From: Candidatus Saccharimonadota bacterium | Lineage (GTDB): Bacteria; Patescibacteriota; Saccharimonadia; Saccharimonadales; JACDFO01 | Length of the DNA stretch: 32,469 nt | Reading direction: 5' to 3' | Assembly: GCA_013815785.1 (NCBI GenBank) | Contig: JACDFO010000004.1 | Coordinates: forward strand, 1 to 32,469 | Part shown: one piece after another, positions 1-8,554 of the stretch | How the letters are laid out: each line of letters begins with the position of its first letter | Position numbering within the stretch: position 1 is the stretch's first letter | Notes under the pieces: generated by a model | Database searches by the model: none | Told to the model about the DNA's origin: nothing | What the model saw: only the letters and a program-made list of their open reading frames with translations | Program-made: the position numbers and the translations under genes

Positions 1-363
1 GCCTTGGCTGCCGCGCACAGCGCACTGGACGCAGCCGGTGGTGAACTGCCAGAAAAGCCAGCTGCTTTCAACTCGACCGGCCTTATGGAAGTTAATCAAG
101 AAGACAATCAACCGGTCGATGAGCCAGCGCCAGAAGCCGTTCCAGAGCGACCAGTTGATGTCGCAATCGACCCAGCAACTGGCATGTTGAGTTACCCAAC
201 TAATCTCGTACCGCCATCAAATGATTTGCCAACTGATCCAGGCAACTCAAGCGTCATAGACCCGACAGCACCACCGACCGTGCCACCTCCGATGGCTTTT
301 CCGCCGCTCATGCCACCATTTGATGCGCCCATCGATGGTACGCTCCCTCCACCTTCGCAGTAA
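1..363 (+). CDS. C-terminal part of an unknown Pro-rich protein (5' partial)
   Basis: The reading frame is open from base 1, so the true start lies upstream of the window; the TTG at 4 should not be taken as a start. About 120 residues are visible. The tail is rich in Pro, Ala, Asp and Glu and becomes almost pure low-complexity near the end (runs such as PPTVPPPMAFPPLMPPF), with no Cys and no transmembrane segment. This looks like a disordered C-terminal extension rather than a folded domain. In many bacteria truB is preceded by rbfA or a DHH-family phosphoesterase gene, so it could be an extension of such a protein, but nothing in the visible part proves it. It ends 17 bases before truB. Confidence 0.6.
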   Translation, partial: ALAAAHSALDAAGGELPEKPAAFNSTGLMEVNQEDNQPVDEPAPEAVPERPVDVAIDPATGMLSYPTNLVPPSNDLPTDPGNSSVIDPTAPPTVPPPMAFPPLMPPFDAPIDGTLPPPSQ

Positions 364-380
364 GGTATACTTAATGGCCA

Positions 381-1079
381 ATGGACGGAATTTTGTTAGT
401 CGATAAGCCCGCTGGGTGGACAAGTTTTGATGTGGTTGCCAAAGTTCGCGGCATTATTAAGCACGCGACTGGGCTTAAAAAGCCAAAAGTGGGGCATACC
501 GGCACGCTTGACCCCTTGGCCACAGGTCTGATGGTCGTAGTTGTCGGTACGTACTGCAAGCGAGCTAGCGAATTTTCTGGTTTAGATAAAACTTACGACG
601 TAATTATGAAGTTAGGCCAAACCAGTACTACGGGTGATGCTGAAGGCGAAATATCGACCGTTTCGAGCATCAAACCATCTAATGAGGCCATTCTAGCCGC
701 ATTAAAGCAATTTACAGGCGAAATTATGCAAACGCCTCCTGCATACTCTGCAGTCAAGATAAATGGGCAGCGAGCTTACAAATTAGCCCGAGCTGGCCAA
801 CCAGTGACCATAGAACCACGAAAGGTAATGATTCACAGTTTGCAGCTAACAAATTACAGCTATCCGAACGTAATGTACACTGCTCATGTTGGCAGCGGCA
901 CCTATATCCGTTCACTAACAGAAGACATAGGCGCTCGTTTAGGTACCGGGGCATATATGTCGGCTTTATGTCGTAGCCACGTTGGAGCGTTTGAGCTTAA
1001 AAACGCGATGGGCCCAGATGAATTTAACGGTGAAACCATCGCTAAAAACCTAATCCAGTTAACAGAGGCAAAAACATGA
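381..1079 (+). CDS. truB: tRNA pseudouridine(55) synthase TruB
   Basis: Converts U55 of the tRNA T-loop to pseudouridine in the cytoplasm. The 232-aa protein opens with the family N-terminus (GILLVDKPAGWTS) and carries the catalytic motif GHTGTLDPLATG at residues 38-49, with Asp44 as the expected nucleophile; KTY near residue 70 and the later PPAYSAVKINGQRAY stretch (residues about 118-132) are also typical. The usual 300-aa enzyme has a C-terminal PUA domain; here the protein stops after the catalytic domain, as in other short TruB forms. No clear ribosome binding site precedes the ATG, and a TATACT lies at 366-371, only 9 bases upstream, so a leaderless message is possible although no good -35 is seen. 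The stop codon overlaps the next start by 4 bases (ATGA). Confidence 0.96.
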   Translation: MDGILLVDKPAGWTSFDVVAKVRGIIKHATGLKKPKVGHTGTLDPLATGLMVVVVGTYCKRASEFSGLDKTYDVIMKLGQTSTTGDAEGEISTVSSIKPSNEAILAALKQFTGEIMQTPPAYSAVKINGQRAYKLARAGQPVTIEPRKVMIHSLQLTNYSYPNVMYTAHVGSGTYIRSLTEDIGARLGTGAYMSALCRSHVGAFELKNAMGPDEFNGETIAKNLIQLTEAKT

Positions 1080-2734
1080 TTGCCAGTGTAACCATTAACG
1101 AAAAATCATTCGGCCACAAGGTTTTATATCAAGATTTGACCTTGCAGTTACAAGCTAAAGAAAAAGTCGGTGTTATAGGGCGTAATGGAACAGGTAAAAC
1201 GACCTTATTTAACCTAATGACTGGTCTTGATAAAGATTTTGACGGCGAACTGGATTTCAAAAAGAACCTGATTATTATTTCATCGCGCCAGGAACACACA
1301 GAGCATGAGGACACGCCAGTTTTGGCCTATATATTGGACGATTTACCGCAGTATGCCAGCCTAAAGCACATTATGGACACGTATCCAGTGACGATGGGTA
1401 GCAACGCCCACAAAATTCATAAATATAGCGAGGCTTTAGAGCAGTTTTCGACCTTAGGCTACTTTATGGTCGAAGAAGAAATTATACGTAGCCTAGAGGC
1501 ATACGGGCTTAATGAGGCACAAATTAACAGCATGATTGGCAACCTATCTGGTGGCCAGAAACGCTTTGTGGAGTTGGTTAAGGTGCAGCACGCCAAAGCA
1601 GATTTGGCGTTGATCGATGAGCCAACCAACCACATGGACTACATCGCTAAAGAGCGTTTTTTGGAATGGTTTGGCAGCGCGCAGGAAGCAGTAGTTGTAA
1701 TTACACACGATAGGGATGTGTTAAACCGGGTGGATCGAATTGTAGAAATTCGCGATGGTAGGGCAATTAGCTTTCCTGGCAACTACGATGCCTATTTGCG
1801 CATAAATACTTCCAAAATTACCTCTGAGGTTAATGAGTTTGAGGTTACACAGCGTAGAATTATTAACCTCAAAGACGATTTGGTGCGGTTTCGTCGGCTC
1901 AAAGAACGGGCCCGCGACCCAGGCACCATTCATCGTTTCAAATCGCTCGAAGAGCGAACAAAAAAAGAATTATCGCAACTGCAGCAGCTAGAAAAGCCGT
2001 CTTTTTGGATTGATAAAGAATCGGTGCAGGGCTTGAACACCAAAATGAGTGCCGCATATGAAGAGCACAAAACTCGTAATATTAAGATTCGGGCTCGAGC
2101 TACAGAAAGTACTTCAAATCGTTTGCTCATTGAGGCTACCAAACTATCGCTCGGTTACGGCGAAACAGCTTTATTTACAGATATGAATTTTCAATTGCGA
2201 GAAGGTGACCGCATGCGTTTACATGGCCGCAATGGTGCCGGAAAGACCACACTGGTCAAAGCCATATTGGCCCAATCACGCGGCGAGAAACCAGAAAGCC
2301 GGGTGCTCGGTGGACATATAGTTACCGAAAATGAAATCAAAATCGGCAACTACGAGCAAGAAATTGCGTCAAAACTTTTGAGTGTCACGCTCGGCACGGC
2401 TATCGAACAAATTTATTTAGCAAAAGATATCAAGATCAACGACCAGAAGATAAAACAATTACTAAGCGACTATTTGTTTAACCCGGCCACAGATGGCGCG
2501 ATGCCGCTAAAACTACTCAGTGGTGGCCAAAAAGCCCGCTTTCAACTTATCAGCATGCTAGCAGATGACCCAATGGTCCTGATTCTGGACGAACCAACAA
2601 ACCACCTGGACCTGCCTAGTATTGAGGAGATGGAACAGGCGCTCAAGCAATACCACGGTGCCATCCTATACATTAGCCACGACACATACTTCGTAAAAAA
2701 CATCGGTGGCACAGAAGTAAAAATTATCAATTAA
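1076..2734 (+). CDS. ABC-F family ATPase (ribosome-associated, EttA/Uup-like)
   Basis: A 552-aa protein with two ABC ATPase domains in one chain and no membrane segments, the layout of ABC-F proteins that bind the ribosomal E site and ease translation problems. Domain 1 has Walker A GRNGTGKT at 35-42, signature LSGGQKR near 157 and Walker B with DEPTNHMD; domain 2 has Walker A GRNGAGKTT near 384, signature LSGGQKAR near 481 and LILDEPTNHLD. The stretch between them (about 235-330) is charged and helical, matching the interdomain linker. It is translationally coupled to truB through a 4-base overlap. Subgroup cannot be fixed by eye; a housekeeping translation factor is more likely than antibiotic resistance given the neighbours. 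Confidence 0.93.
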   Translation: MIASVTINEKSFGHKVLYQDLTLQLQAKEKVGVIGRNGTGKTTLFNLMTGLDKDFDGELDFKKNLIIISSRQEHTEHEDTPVLAYILDDLPQYASLKHIMDTYPVTMGSNAHKIHKYSEALEQFSTLGYFMVEEEIIRSLEAYGLNEAQINSMIGNLSGGQKRFVELVKVQHAKADLALIDEPTNHMDYIAKERFLEWFGSAQEAVVVITHDRDVLNRVDRIVEIRDGRAISFPGNYDAYLRINTSKITSEVNEFEVTQRRIINLKDDLVRFRRLKERARDPGTIHRFKSLEERTKKELSQLQQLEKPSFWIDKESVQGLNTKMSAAYEEHKTRNIKIRARATESTSNRLLIEATKLSLGYGETALFTDMNFQLREGDRMRLHGRNGAGKTTLVKAILAQSRGEKPESRVLGGHIVTENEIKIGNYEQEIASKLLSVTLGTAIEQIYLAKDIKINDQKIKQLLSDYLFNPATDGAMPLKLLSGGQKARFQLISMLADDPMVLILDEPTNHLDLPSIEEMEQALKQYHGAILYISHDTYFVKNIGGTEVKIIN

Positions 2735-2757
2735 CTTTAAGCTTGAGTGAATAACTC

Positions 2758-2786
2758 TTGCTTAACAGGGGCGGGTGTGGTATTAT
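2758..2786 (+). promoter_or_regulatory. rpsO promoter
   Basis: TTGCTT at 2758-2763 and TATTAT at 2781-2786 are separated by exactly 17 bases. The element sits in the 96-base gap after the ABC-F gene and would start the rpsO-pnp transcript near 2793. The -35 and the start of the spacer (CTCTTGCTTAACAGGGG, 2755-2771) match 15 of 17 bases of the rpsF promoter at 12361-12377. Confidence 0.72.
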
Positions 2787-2830
2787 CTCTGTAACGCCAC
2801 CAATCTCTTTAAGGAAGTTTTAGGAGTTAC

Positions 2831-3097
2831 ATGATTTCAACAGAGAAGAAGACGAAGATTATTACTGAGCTGCAAAAAGATAAGACCGATACTGGTTCAC
2901 CAGCCGTACAGGTCGGTATTTTGACCGAGCGTATCAAGGAACTGACAGCTCATCTGAAGACCAATAAGCATGACTTTATGTGTCGCCGTGGCCTGTTACA
3001 AGCTGTCGGTAAGCGTAAGCGTCTGCTTAAGTACATTGCCGAACAAGACGGCAAAGAATATCTCGACCTAATTAAGAAATTAGGCATACGCCGCTAA
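2831..3097 (+). CDS. rpsO: 30S ribosomal protein S15
   Basis: Binds the central domain of 16S rRNA early in 30S assembly. The 88-aa length equals the usual S15 and the protein shows the family features: the N-terminal helix, DTGSPAVQVGILTERI at about 21-36, LTAHLKTNKHDF near 38-49 and the RRGLLQAVGKRKRLLKYI basic helix near 53-70. A ribosome binding site (AGGAG at 2822-2826) lies just upstream of the ATG. It stands first in the classical rpsO-pnp pair, 165 bases before pnp, and has its own promoter at 2758-2786. Confidence 0.98.
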   Translation: MISTEKKTKIITELQKDKTDTGSPAVQVGILTERIKELTAHLKTNKHDFMCRRGLLQAVGKRKRLLKYIAEQDGKEYLDLIKKLGIRR

Positions 3098-3112
3098 ATC
3101 TGCCCAGACTAC

Positions 3113-3236
3113 TCCGCCCGAATTGGCGGACGAGCTTGTGCACATTAAATAAAACGGAGTTTTCTTTCGCAGAGACCAGATATACAGTGCCAGTCCGCAC
3201 AAGAGACATTTGTATATTTGTACCTTGCGAATGAAA
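3113..3236 (+). promoter_or_regulatory. Folded intergenic leader between rpsO and pnp
   Basis: The 165-base gap holds several inverted repeats. TCCGCC (3113-3118) pairs with GGCGGA (3125-3130). CTTGTGC (about 3135-3141) can pair with GCACAAG (about 3197-3203). TTTC-T-TTCGCA (3161-3171) pairs with TGCGAA-T-GAAA (3226-3236) with one T-T mismatch. None ends in a T-run, so these are not simple terminators. In Escherichia coli a double hairpin at the same place is cut by RNase III and lets PNPase repress its own mRNA; a similar role here is inference by position. Confidence 0.5.
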
Positions 3237-3262
3237 GCCCAAAGAGAGAATAGAGAGTAAGA

Positions 3263-5398
3263 GTGAGTACAATAAATCCATTTGGTAAAGATATTATTAA
3301 AGTAGAAACAGAGCTATGTGGACGCACATTGAGCCTAGAAGTCGGCCGTGTCGGCTTCCGCACCAGTGCCAGCGTAACAGTCACATACGGCGACACCGTT
3401 GTGCTTGGTACGGCTATGGTTAGCAACCGTTCTATCCAAGGCATGGATTATTTTCCATTGTCTATCGATTACGAAGAAAAGATGTATGCCAGCGGTAAAA
3501 TCAGCGGTTCTAGATTTATTAAGCGCGAAGGCCGCCCCAGCGACGACGCAATTCTAATTGGTCGTCTCATCGACCGTCCAATCCGTCCACTATGGCCTAA
3601 GGGCTACCGCCAAGAAGTGCAAGGCGTTGCATCTGTACTCAGTATGGATCCCGATTTTCGTCCGGACATGGTAGCCATGATTGCCATGAGTGCCGCATTT
3701 ATGCTGACCGGCGCACCTTTTGAAGGTCCAGTTGCAGGTTTACGTGTAGGACTAGTCGACGGTAACCTCAAAGCTTTTGCCAGCTACCAAGAGCTAGACG
3801 AAGGCGCACTTGACCTTACCGTTGCTGGCACCAAAGATGGAATTATGATGGTAGAAGCGGGCGCCAGCGAAGTCAGCGAAGCCCAAATTGTTGAGGCTAT
3901 GGACTTTGCATTTAAAGCAATGCAACCAGCCATCAAACTACAAGAAGAACTGGCTAAAAAAGTTGGCGTAACCAAGCAAGAATATGCACTTGTGCTGCCA
4001 GACGATTCAATCCAGAGCAAAGTAAACGAATGGGTGGCAGATAAGATTGGCGATAAAATCCGTGCCCCATACCCAGAGCGCAACGAGCTAGTAAACAACC
4101 TCCGTGAGCAGTTCCATGACTTCTTTGCCGAACAGTTTGAAGATGAATATTCTGCCCTCAAACCAGAATACGACGAAGCCTTTACTATGGCGCTTCATAA
4201 AGACGTCAGAGCTGGAATCATCAAAGATCAGACTCGTCCTGATGGTCGTAAGTTGACCGAAATCCGACAACTGAGTTCTGAAGTTGGTTTACTACCGCGT
4301 GCCCACGGTTCCAGCCTGTTTACTCGCGGTATGACCCAAGCCATGAACATTATTACATTAGCACCGCTTAGCTACGCCCAGATGGTCGATACCATGGAGC
4401 GAGAAGGCGAACGTCGCTACTTGCATCACTACAATGCCCCAGGCTACACCGTGGGCGAAGTAAAACGTTTGAGTGGTCCAGGACGCCGAGAAATCGGCCA
4501 CGGCTATCTTGCAGAACGTGCTTTAGCAGCCGTGCTGCCATCCGAGGCTGACTTTCCGTACACTATCCGCTCAGTCACCGAAATCATGAGCCAGAACGGT
4601 TCTACCAGCATGGCTGCGACGTGTAGCAGCAGTTTGGCACTTATGGATGCCGGCGTGCCGCTTATACGACCAGTCAGTGGTATTGCGATGGGACTTATGA
4701 TGGACGGGGACAAACCATATATCATGAGTGATATTGCCGATGCCGAAGATTTTGCAGGCGACATGGACTTTAAGGTTACTGGTACCACGGAAGGTATAAC
4801 AGCGCTTCAGATGGATATGAAAGTCCATGGTTTGCCAGTCGCAATTCTTGCGAAAGCACTCGAGCAAGGCAAAGGAGGTCGGGCCCATATTTTGGACCAC
4901 ATGATCAGTGTCATGGCCGAACCTAGAAAAGAAATGAGTCCGTATGCTCCGCGCGTTGAGAGTATCAAGATCAATCCTGATAAAATTCGTGAAGTTATCG
5001 GTAAGGGCGGCGAGATGATTCAAAAGATTACTGCCGAAACCGGCACTGAAATTGACATTAAAGATGACGGAACGGTTATGATTGCCAGTCCGGATAAAGC
5101 CAAGATCGATGCAGCAATTAACTGGGTGAAGAGTATTACGGAAGACCCAGAAGTGGGCACTATTTACACCGACCGACCTGTTGTTAGCGTCATGGACTTC
5201 GGCGCATTCGTGCAGATTCTGCCAGGTAAAGATGGTTTGGTGCACGTCAGTGAATTATCTGAAGACCGTGTCGAACGCGTAAGCGACGTTGTCAAAGAAG
5301 GCGATAAAGTCACCGTTAAATTAGTAGCAATTGACGACCGCGGCCGCTTGCAGCTCAGCATGAAGCAAGCTGCCCGCGAACTAGCAGCTAAGAAGTAA
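3263..5398 (+). CDS. pnp: Polyribonucleotide nucleotidyltransferase (PNPase)
   Basis: Phosphorolytic 3'-5' exoribonuclease of mRNA decay. The 711 aa match the usual length. Order of domains: first RNase PH core (about 10-145), helical linker (about 150-240), second RNase PH core with the active-site region SMAATCSSSLALMDAGVP and DAEDFAGDMDFKVTGT (about 455-510), KH domain with IREVIGKGGEMIQKIT (about 574-590) and S1 domain with FGAFVQILPGKDGLVHVSEL (about 650-670). The start is GTG at 3263, since no in-frame ATG fits the N-terminus (STINPFGKDIIKVE); purine-rich GAGAGTAAGA lies just before it. It follows rpsO with a folded intergenic leader, the context in which PNPase is often autoregulated. 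Confidence 0.97.
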   Translation: MSTINPFGKDIIKVETELCGRTLSLEVGRVGFRTSASVTVTYGDTVVLGTAMVSNRSIQGMDYFPLSIDYEEKMYASGKISGSRFIKREGRPSDDAILIGRLIDRPIRPLWPKGYRQEVQGVASVLSMDPDFRPDMVAMIAMSAAFMLTGAPFEGPVAGLRVGLVDGNLKAFASYQELDEGALDLTVAGTKDGIMMVEAGASEVSEAQIVEAMDFAFKAMQPAIKLQEELAKKVGVTKQEYALVLPDDSIQSKVNEWVADKIGDKIRAPYPERNELVNNLREQFHDFFAEQFEDEYSALKPEYDEAFTMALHKDVRAGIIKDQTRPDGRKLTEIRQLSSEVGLLPRAHGSSLFTRGMTQAMNIITLAPLSYAQMVDTMEREGERRYLHHYNAPGYTVGEVKRLSGPGRREIGHGYLAERALAAVLPSEADFPYTIRSVTEIMSQNGSTSMAATCSSSLALMDAGVPLIRPVSGIAMGLMMDGDKPYIMSDIADAEDFAGDMDFKVTGTTEGITALQMDMKVHGLPVAILAKALEQGKGGRAHILDHMISVMAEPRKEMSPYAPRVESIKINPDKIREVIGKGGEMIQKITAETGTEIDIKDDGTVMIASPDKAKIDAAINWVKSITEDPEVGTIYTDRPVVSVMDFGAFVQILPGKDGLVHVSELSEDRVERVSDVVKEGDKVTVKLVAIDDRGRLQLSMKQAARELAAKK

Positions 5399-5422
5399 AT
5401 AATAGTAAAAGAAGGTAAGTAA

Positions 5423-5623
5423 ATGGCCAAACCCAAAACTCCATGGCTCCACAGCCGACCAATGCTCTTAACAAAAGCAGTACTGGCTTTATTTCTGGTA
5501 TATGTATTTGGTTCGTTAGCAATTGATAGTGGACGGTGGCTGCATTACTTTCTGACGTTTATAGCATTTGTACTTGGCGTGAAATTCCTGACACACTTCA
5601 TTAAAACCTATGGCAAAAAGTAA
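5423..5623 (+). CDS. Small two-helix membrane protein
   Basis: A 66-aa protein not recognised as a known family. It has a short basic N-terminus (MAKPKTPWLHSRP), then two hydrophobic helices at about 15-35 and 38-57 separated by a short polar turn (DSGRW), and a basic end (KTYGKK), so a membrane hairpin with both ends in the cytoplasm is likely. An AAGGTAAG sequence precedes the ATG by a few bases. The last 14 bases overlap the start of the glycosylase gene in a different frame, pointing to coupled translation. It lies 24 bases after pnp. Confidence 0.72.
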   Translation: MAKPKTPWLHSRPMLLTKAVLALFLVYVFGSLAIDSGRWLHYFLTFIAFVLGVKFLTHFIKTYGKK

Positions 5624-6176
5624 ACAATTGCAGCTCGATGATTTGAGCGCCGAAATCTTAGCAGACAATATCTGTCCGGATTTGGCCTCGGGGGCCACTC
5701 AGCTTGTGTTTGGCACAGGTAGCCCTGATGCCGAGCTAGTGTTTATTGGCGAGGCGCCTGGGAAAAAAGAAGACGAAACAGGTGAACCATTCGTTGGTGC
5801 AGCCGGCAGGTTTCTGAATGAAATGCTGGCCATGATTAAACTCAAAAGGGAAGACATATATATAACCAACATTGTTAAATACCGGCCACCAGACAACCGC
5901 GATCCGTTGCCAGAAGAAAAGTCAGCCTTTTTGCCGTACCTTACAAAACAGTTAGCAATTATCAAACCTAAATTGATTATCACCCTAGGCAGGCACAGCA
6001 TGGATGTGCTGCTGCCCGGGCTGAAAATCAGCCAAGCACACGGTGAGCCAAAACGAAAGAACGGACAGGTATATTTACCATTGTTCCATCCGGCGGCTGC
6101 CTTGTACAACGGCGGGCTCAGGCAAACCCTCATCGACGATTTTGCCAAAGTCCCATTAATACTCGAACAAATTTAA
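5610..6176 (+). CDS. Uracil-DNA glycosylase, family 4-like, lacking most Fe-S cysteines
   Basis: Excises uracil from DNA to start base-excision repair. The 188-aa protein has the family-4 motif A region GEAPGKKEDETGEPFVG at 47-63, YITNIVKYRPPDNRDP at about 84-99 and motif B HPAA at 160-163. Family-4 enzymes normally hold a 4Fe-4S cluster with four Cys: a CxxC near the N-terminus, one in NVxKCRPP and one about 15 residues later. Here the whole protein has a single Cys (Cys22); the third position is Tyr91 and the fourth falls at Ala106/Phe107. The catalytic motifs are kept, so the fold is probably stable without the cluster. There is no KRRIH-type insertion, so it is not a UDGX. It overlaps the small membrane gene upstream by 14 bases. 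Confidence 0.9.
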   Translation: MAKSKQLQLDDLSAEILADNICPDLASGATQLVFGTGSPDAELVFIGEAPGKKEDETGEPFVGAAGRFLNEMLAMIKLKREDIYITNIVKYRPPDNRDPLPEEKSAFLPYLTKQLAIIKPKLIITLGRHSMDVLLPGLKISQAHGEPKRKNGQVYLPLFHPAAALYNGGLRQTLIDDFAKVPLILEQI

Positions 6177-6204
6177 TTCTTTCATACATAAGAAAAGGAG
6201 AAAG

Positions 6205-8298
6205 ATGAATAACAATAATAAAGCCGCTAACCAGAATGGAAATCAAGCCAAGCGCCCAGTAAGGCAAAATTCTGGTAACAATAATAATGGCTCTGCGCCT
6301 CTTGGGCGAGGTGCCAGCCGCGGCGCGGCCATACGCGCCCAAAAACGTTCACACGATGACGCCCAAAGAGTCATTAGTTCGTACCTAGACCAACCAACCC
6401 CAAAGAATGAGGATCGCCCGAGGGCTAACTTTATCGACGACAGCCCACGCCTCAAAGTCATAGGACTTGGCGGCATGGATGGCGGTGGTTCTAAGAATAT
6501 GATGCTGGTTGAATACATGAATGATGCAGTTGTCATCGACGCCGGAAACGACCTTGGCGTTGACTTGCCGGGTATCAATTATGGCATTTGCGATGTCAGC
6601 TACCTTGAGTCTATAAAGCATAAAGTGCGAGCCTATATAGTAACGCATGGTCATTTGGATCACATCGGTGGTCTGCCGCATATCGTACCCAAAATTCCGG
6701 CTCCAATCTACGGTTCCACATTTAGTATCGGACGGGTTGAGGAAATATTCCAGAACTTTGGTCTGCCTATGCCAGATGGTTTCCAGTTGCAAACTGTAAC
6801 CATGAACGAAGACACCCACGAACGTCTTAAGATCGGTAATTTCTTTGTCGAACTTGTCCGCGTGACCCATTCCATCCCAGGAAGCACAGTCGTCGTTCTT
6901 GATACGCCGGTTGGCCGCATCATCAACACCGGCGATTTCCGCCTTGACCCAAACCCACTCGACCATGAACGCACAGACACCGAACGTTTAACTGCGTTGG
7001 GAGACGAAGGTGTCTTAGCACTTTTTTCTGAAAGTACTACCGTGGAACGCGCTGGGCGAACACCAAGCGAGAGCACGATTCAGCAAAGCTTCGTAGACAT
7101 TATGAATAACGCACCAGGCCGTATTTTCATCGCCTTATTCTCGACCAATATGAACCGTGTCCAGATGCTTGTAAATGCCGCCGTGCATCATAATAAAAAG
7201 ATTGCACTCGATGGCCGAAGCATGGTTTCTACGCTAGAAATGGCTGTTCGCCATGGTTTTATGAAGATTCCCAAAGGTACCTTTGTTCCAATCGCTAGCG
7301 TTCCTAACTTAAATGATCAGGACGTAGTCGTTGTCTGTACTGGTAGTCAGGGCGAACCTAGTTCCGCGCTGCAGCGGATGGCCAATGGCGAACACCGGCA
7401 TATCAAGCTCAAAGAGCAAGATACGGTCGTATTGTCTAGCTCACCGATCCCTGAATCTGGTAATGATTCGCTGATCGGTGCTATGGTCGATAACCTCAGC
7501 CGAAAGGGTGTACATGTTTTCGAACACCGTAACCATGACATAGATGGCGTCGGTCCCTTGCACGTATCCGGGCATGCTAGTCGAGACGAATACGCAGACA
7601 TGATCAACATGATACGACCGAAGTTCTTCGTACCTATTTACGGTGCATATCGTGTAAAACAGCGTCACCTTGAGCTGGCGGTAGAGCAAGGTATTCCGCG
7701 CAAAAACTGTGTCAATCCAGAGAATGGTGAAATCATAGAGTTCACACCTAACGACATGCAGGTCACGGGTAATGTTCCCGTCGGCACGGTGTTAGTAGAT
7801 CAAACAGGCGAGATTGTCAGTAGTGTCGTCATCAAAGACCGTCTGCTACTAGCCGAAGAAGGTTTAGTAGCAGTGGTACTGACCGTCGATAAAAAGACCG
7901 GTTCACTGGCGACCAGTCCAGATATTATTAGTCGCGGATTCATATATATGCGTGATAGCGAAGATTTGATGACCGCATTTCGTACTGAGCTCAAACGGGC
8001 CGTCCAGCAACGTTTCAAGCGGGTCGATTTAGACCGCTTCAAGGTAGAACTACGAGAACATGTGACGCATTTCTTATTCGAGCATACTGGCCGCAGTCCT
8101 ATCGTCATACCAGTCATCAACGTGATTGGCGGCAAGGGCGGTGCGGGCGGCGGCGCAAGTAACGCTTCAAAACAGCAGAACGGTCAGCCAGCAGTCGCTG
8201 CAGAAGTCCCAACTTCAGAGCAGATAGCCGCCCAGCAGCAAAAACGGTTTGAAGAGATGAGAGCCAAGCTACTAGGCCAAGACGCAAGAACGGACTAG
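6205..8298 (+). CDS. rnj: Ribonuclease J
   Basis: Metallo-beta-lactamase/beta-CASP ribonuclease with 5'-3' exo and endo activity in mRNA and rRNA processing, typical of bacteria without RNase E. The 697-aa protein has a 75-residue N-terminal extension rich in Asn, Gln and Arg (no fold expected), then the core with the metal motif THGHLDHIGG (147-156), VTHSIPGS (about 222-229), TGDFRLD (about 242-248), and the late SGHASRDEY motif (about 454-462). A C-terminal domain and a low-complexity Gly/Ala/Gln tail follow. The usual family length is about 555 aa, so both ends are extended. A strong AAAAGGAG sits at 6192-6199 before the ATG. It probably has its own message after the glycosylase gene, 28 bases upstream. 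Confidence 0.95.
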   Translation: MNNNNKAANQNGNQAKRPVRQNSGNNNNGSAPLGRGASRGAAIRAQKRSHDDAQRVISSYLDQPTPKNEDRPRANFIDDSPRLKVIGLGGMDGGGSKNMMLVEYMNDAVVIDAGNDLGVDLPGINYGICDVSYLESIKHKVRAYIVTHGHLDHIGGLPHIVPKIPAPIYGSTFSIGRVEEIFQNFGLPMPDGFQLQTVTMNEDTHERLKIGNFFVELVRVTHSIPGSTVVVLDTPVGRIINTGDFRLDPNPLDHERTDTERLTALGDEGVLALFSESTTVERAGRTPSESTIQQSFVDIMNNAPGRIFIALFSTNMNRVQMLVNAAVHHNKKIALDGRSMVSTLEMAVRHGFMKIPKGTFVPIASVPNLNDQDVVVVCTGSQGEPSSALQRMANGEHRHIKLKEQDTVVLSSSPIPESGNDSLIGAMVDNLSRKGVHVFEHRNHDIDGVGPLHVSGHASRDEYADMINMIRPKFFVPIYGAYRVKQRHLELAVEQGIPRKNCVNPENGEIIEFTPNDMQVTGNVPVGTVLVDQTGEIVSSVVIKDRLLLAEEGLVAVVLTVDKKTGSLATSPDIISRGFIYMRDSEDLMTAFRTELKRAVQQRFKRVDLDRFKVELREHVTHFLFEHTGRSPIVIPVINVIGGKGGAGGGASNASKQQNGQPAVAAEVPTSEQIAAQQQKRFEEMRAKLLGQDARTD

Positions 8299-8304
8299 CC
8301 TGTC

Positions 8305-8436
8305 CAACATGCCGTCCGCTAGGGCGGACTCTTGGCACCCAGCACATTTTTCGACTGCGATACTCCTGAGCAGTATTACCCATACAGCTCAGTCCGTTTC
8401 TCGTCGAAAAAATGCACTGGGCACTCAAGCATGTTG
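8305..8436. repeat. Long imperfect fold-back hairpin, copy A
   Basis: The gap after rnj folds back on itself. CAACATG (8305-8311) pairs with CATGTTG (8430-8436), CCCAG (8338-8342) with CTGGG (8417-8421), the ATTTTTCGAC arm with GTCGAAAAAAT, and the apex CTGAGC (8366-8371) with GCTCAG (8387-8392). An extra small hairpin GTCCGC/GCGGAC (8314-8319/8324-8329) interrupts the left arm. The apex GTATTACCCATACAGCTC (8373-8390) differs by one base from the apex of copy C. No T-run follows. It could end or protect the rnj transcript, or be a decayed mobile fold-back element. Confidence 0.7.
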
Positions 8437-8465
8437 CCCAACCCCAAATGAAGAGATGCCTTGTG

Positions 8466-8494
8466 TTGACAAAGTAGCAGTTATTTGCTATAAT
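8466..8494 (+). promoter_or_regulatory. Consensus promoter for the 72-aa gene
   Basis: TTGACA at 8466-8471, a 17-base spacer and TATAAT at 8489-8494 give a perfect sigma-70 type match. Transcription would start near 8501, leaving a leader of about 54 bases before the ATG at 8555. Confidence 0.9.
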
Positions 8495-8554
8495 CTGTGT
8501 TAGTCCAAATAAAACAAAAATAATTAAAAACGGACAAAGAAAGATAATAAAATA

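Noticed and set aside
4571..5245. Long minus-strand open frame of 224 aa inside pnp
   Set aside because: It is the mirror of the strongly conserved PNPase second core; composition (His/Asn-rich, no motif) and lack of start signals fit a shadow frame.
6385..6966. Minus-strand open frame of 193 aa inside the RNase J gene
   Set aside because: It overlaps the catalytic metallo-beta-lactamase region of rnj and shows no promoter, ribosome binding site or known motif.
8309..8503. Open frame of 64 aa after rnj
   Set aside because: It coincides with fold-back copy A and overlaps the promoter at 8466-8494; it has no ribosome binding site.
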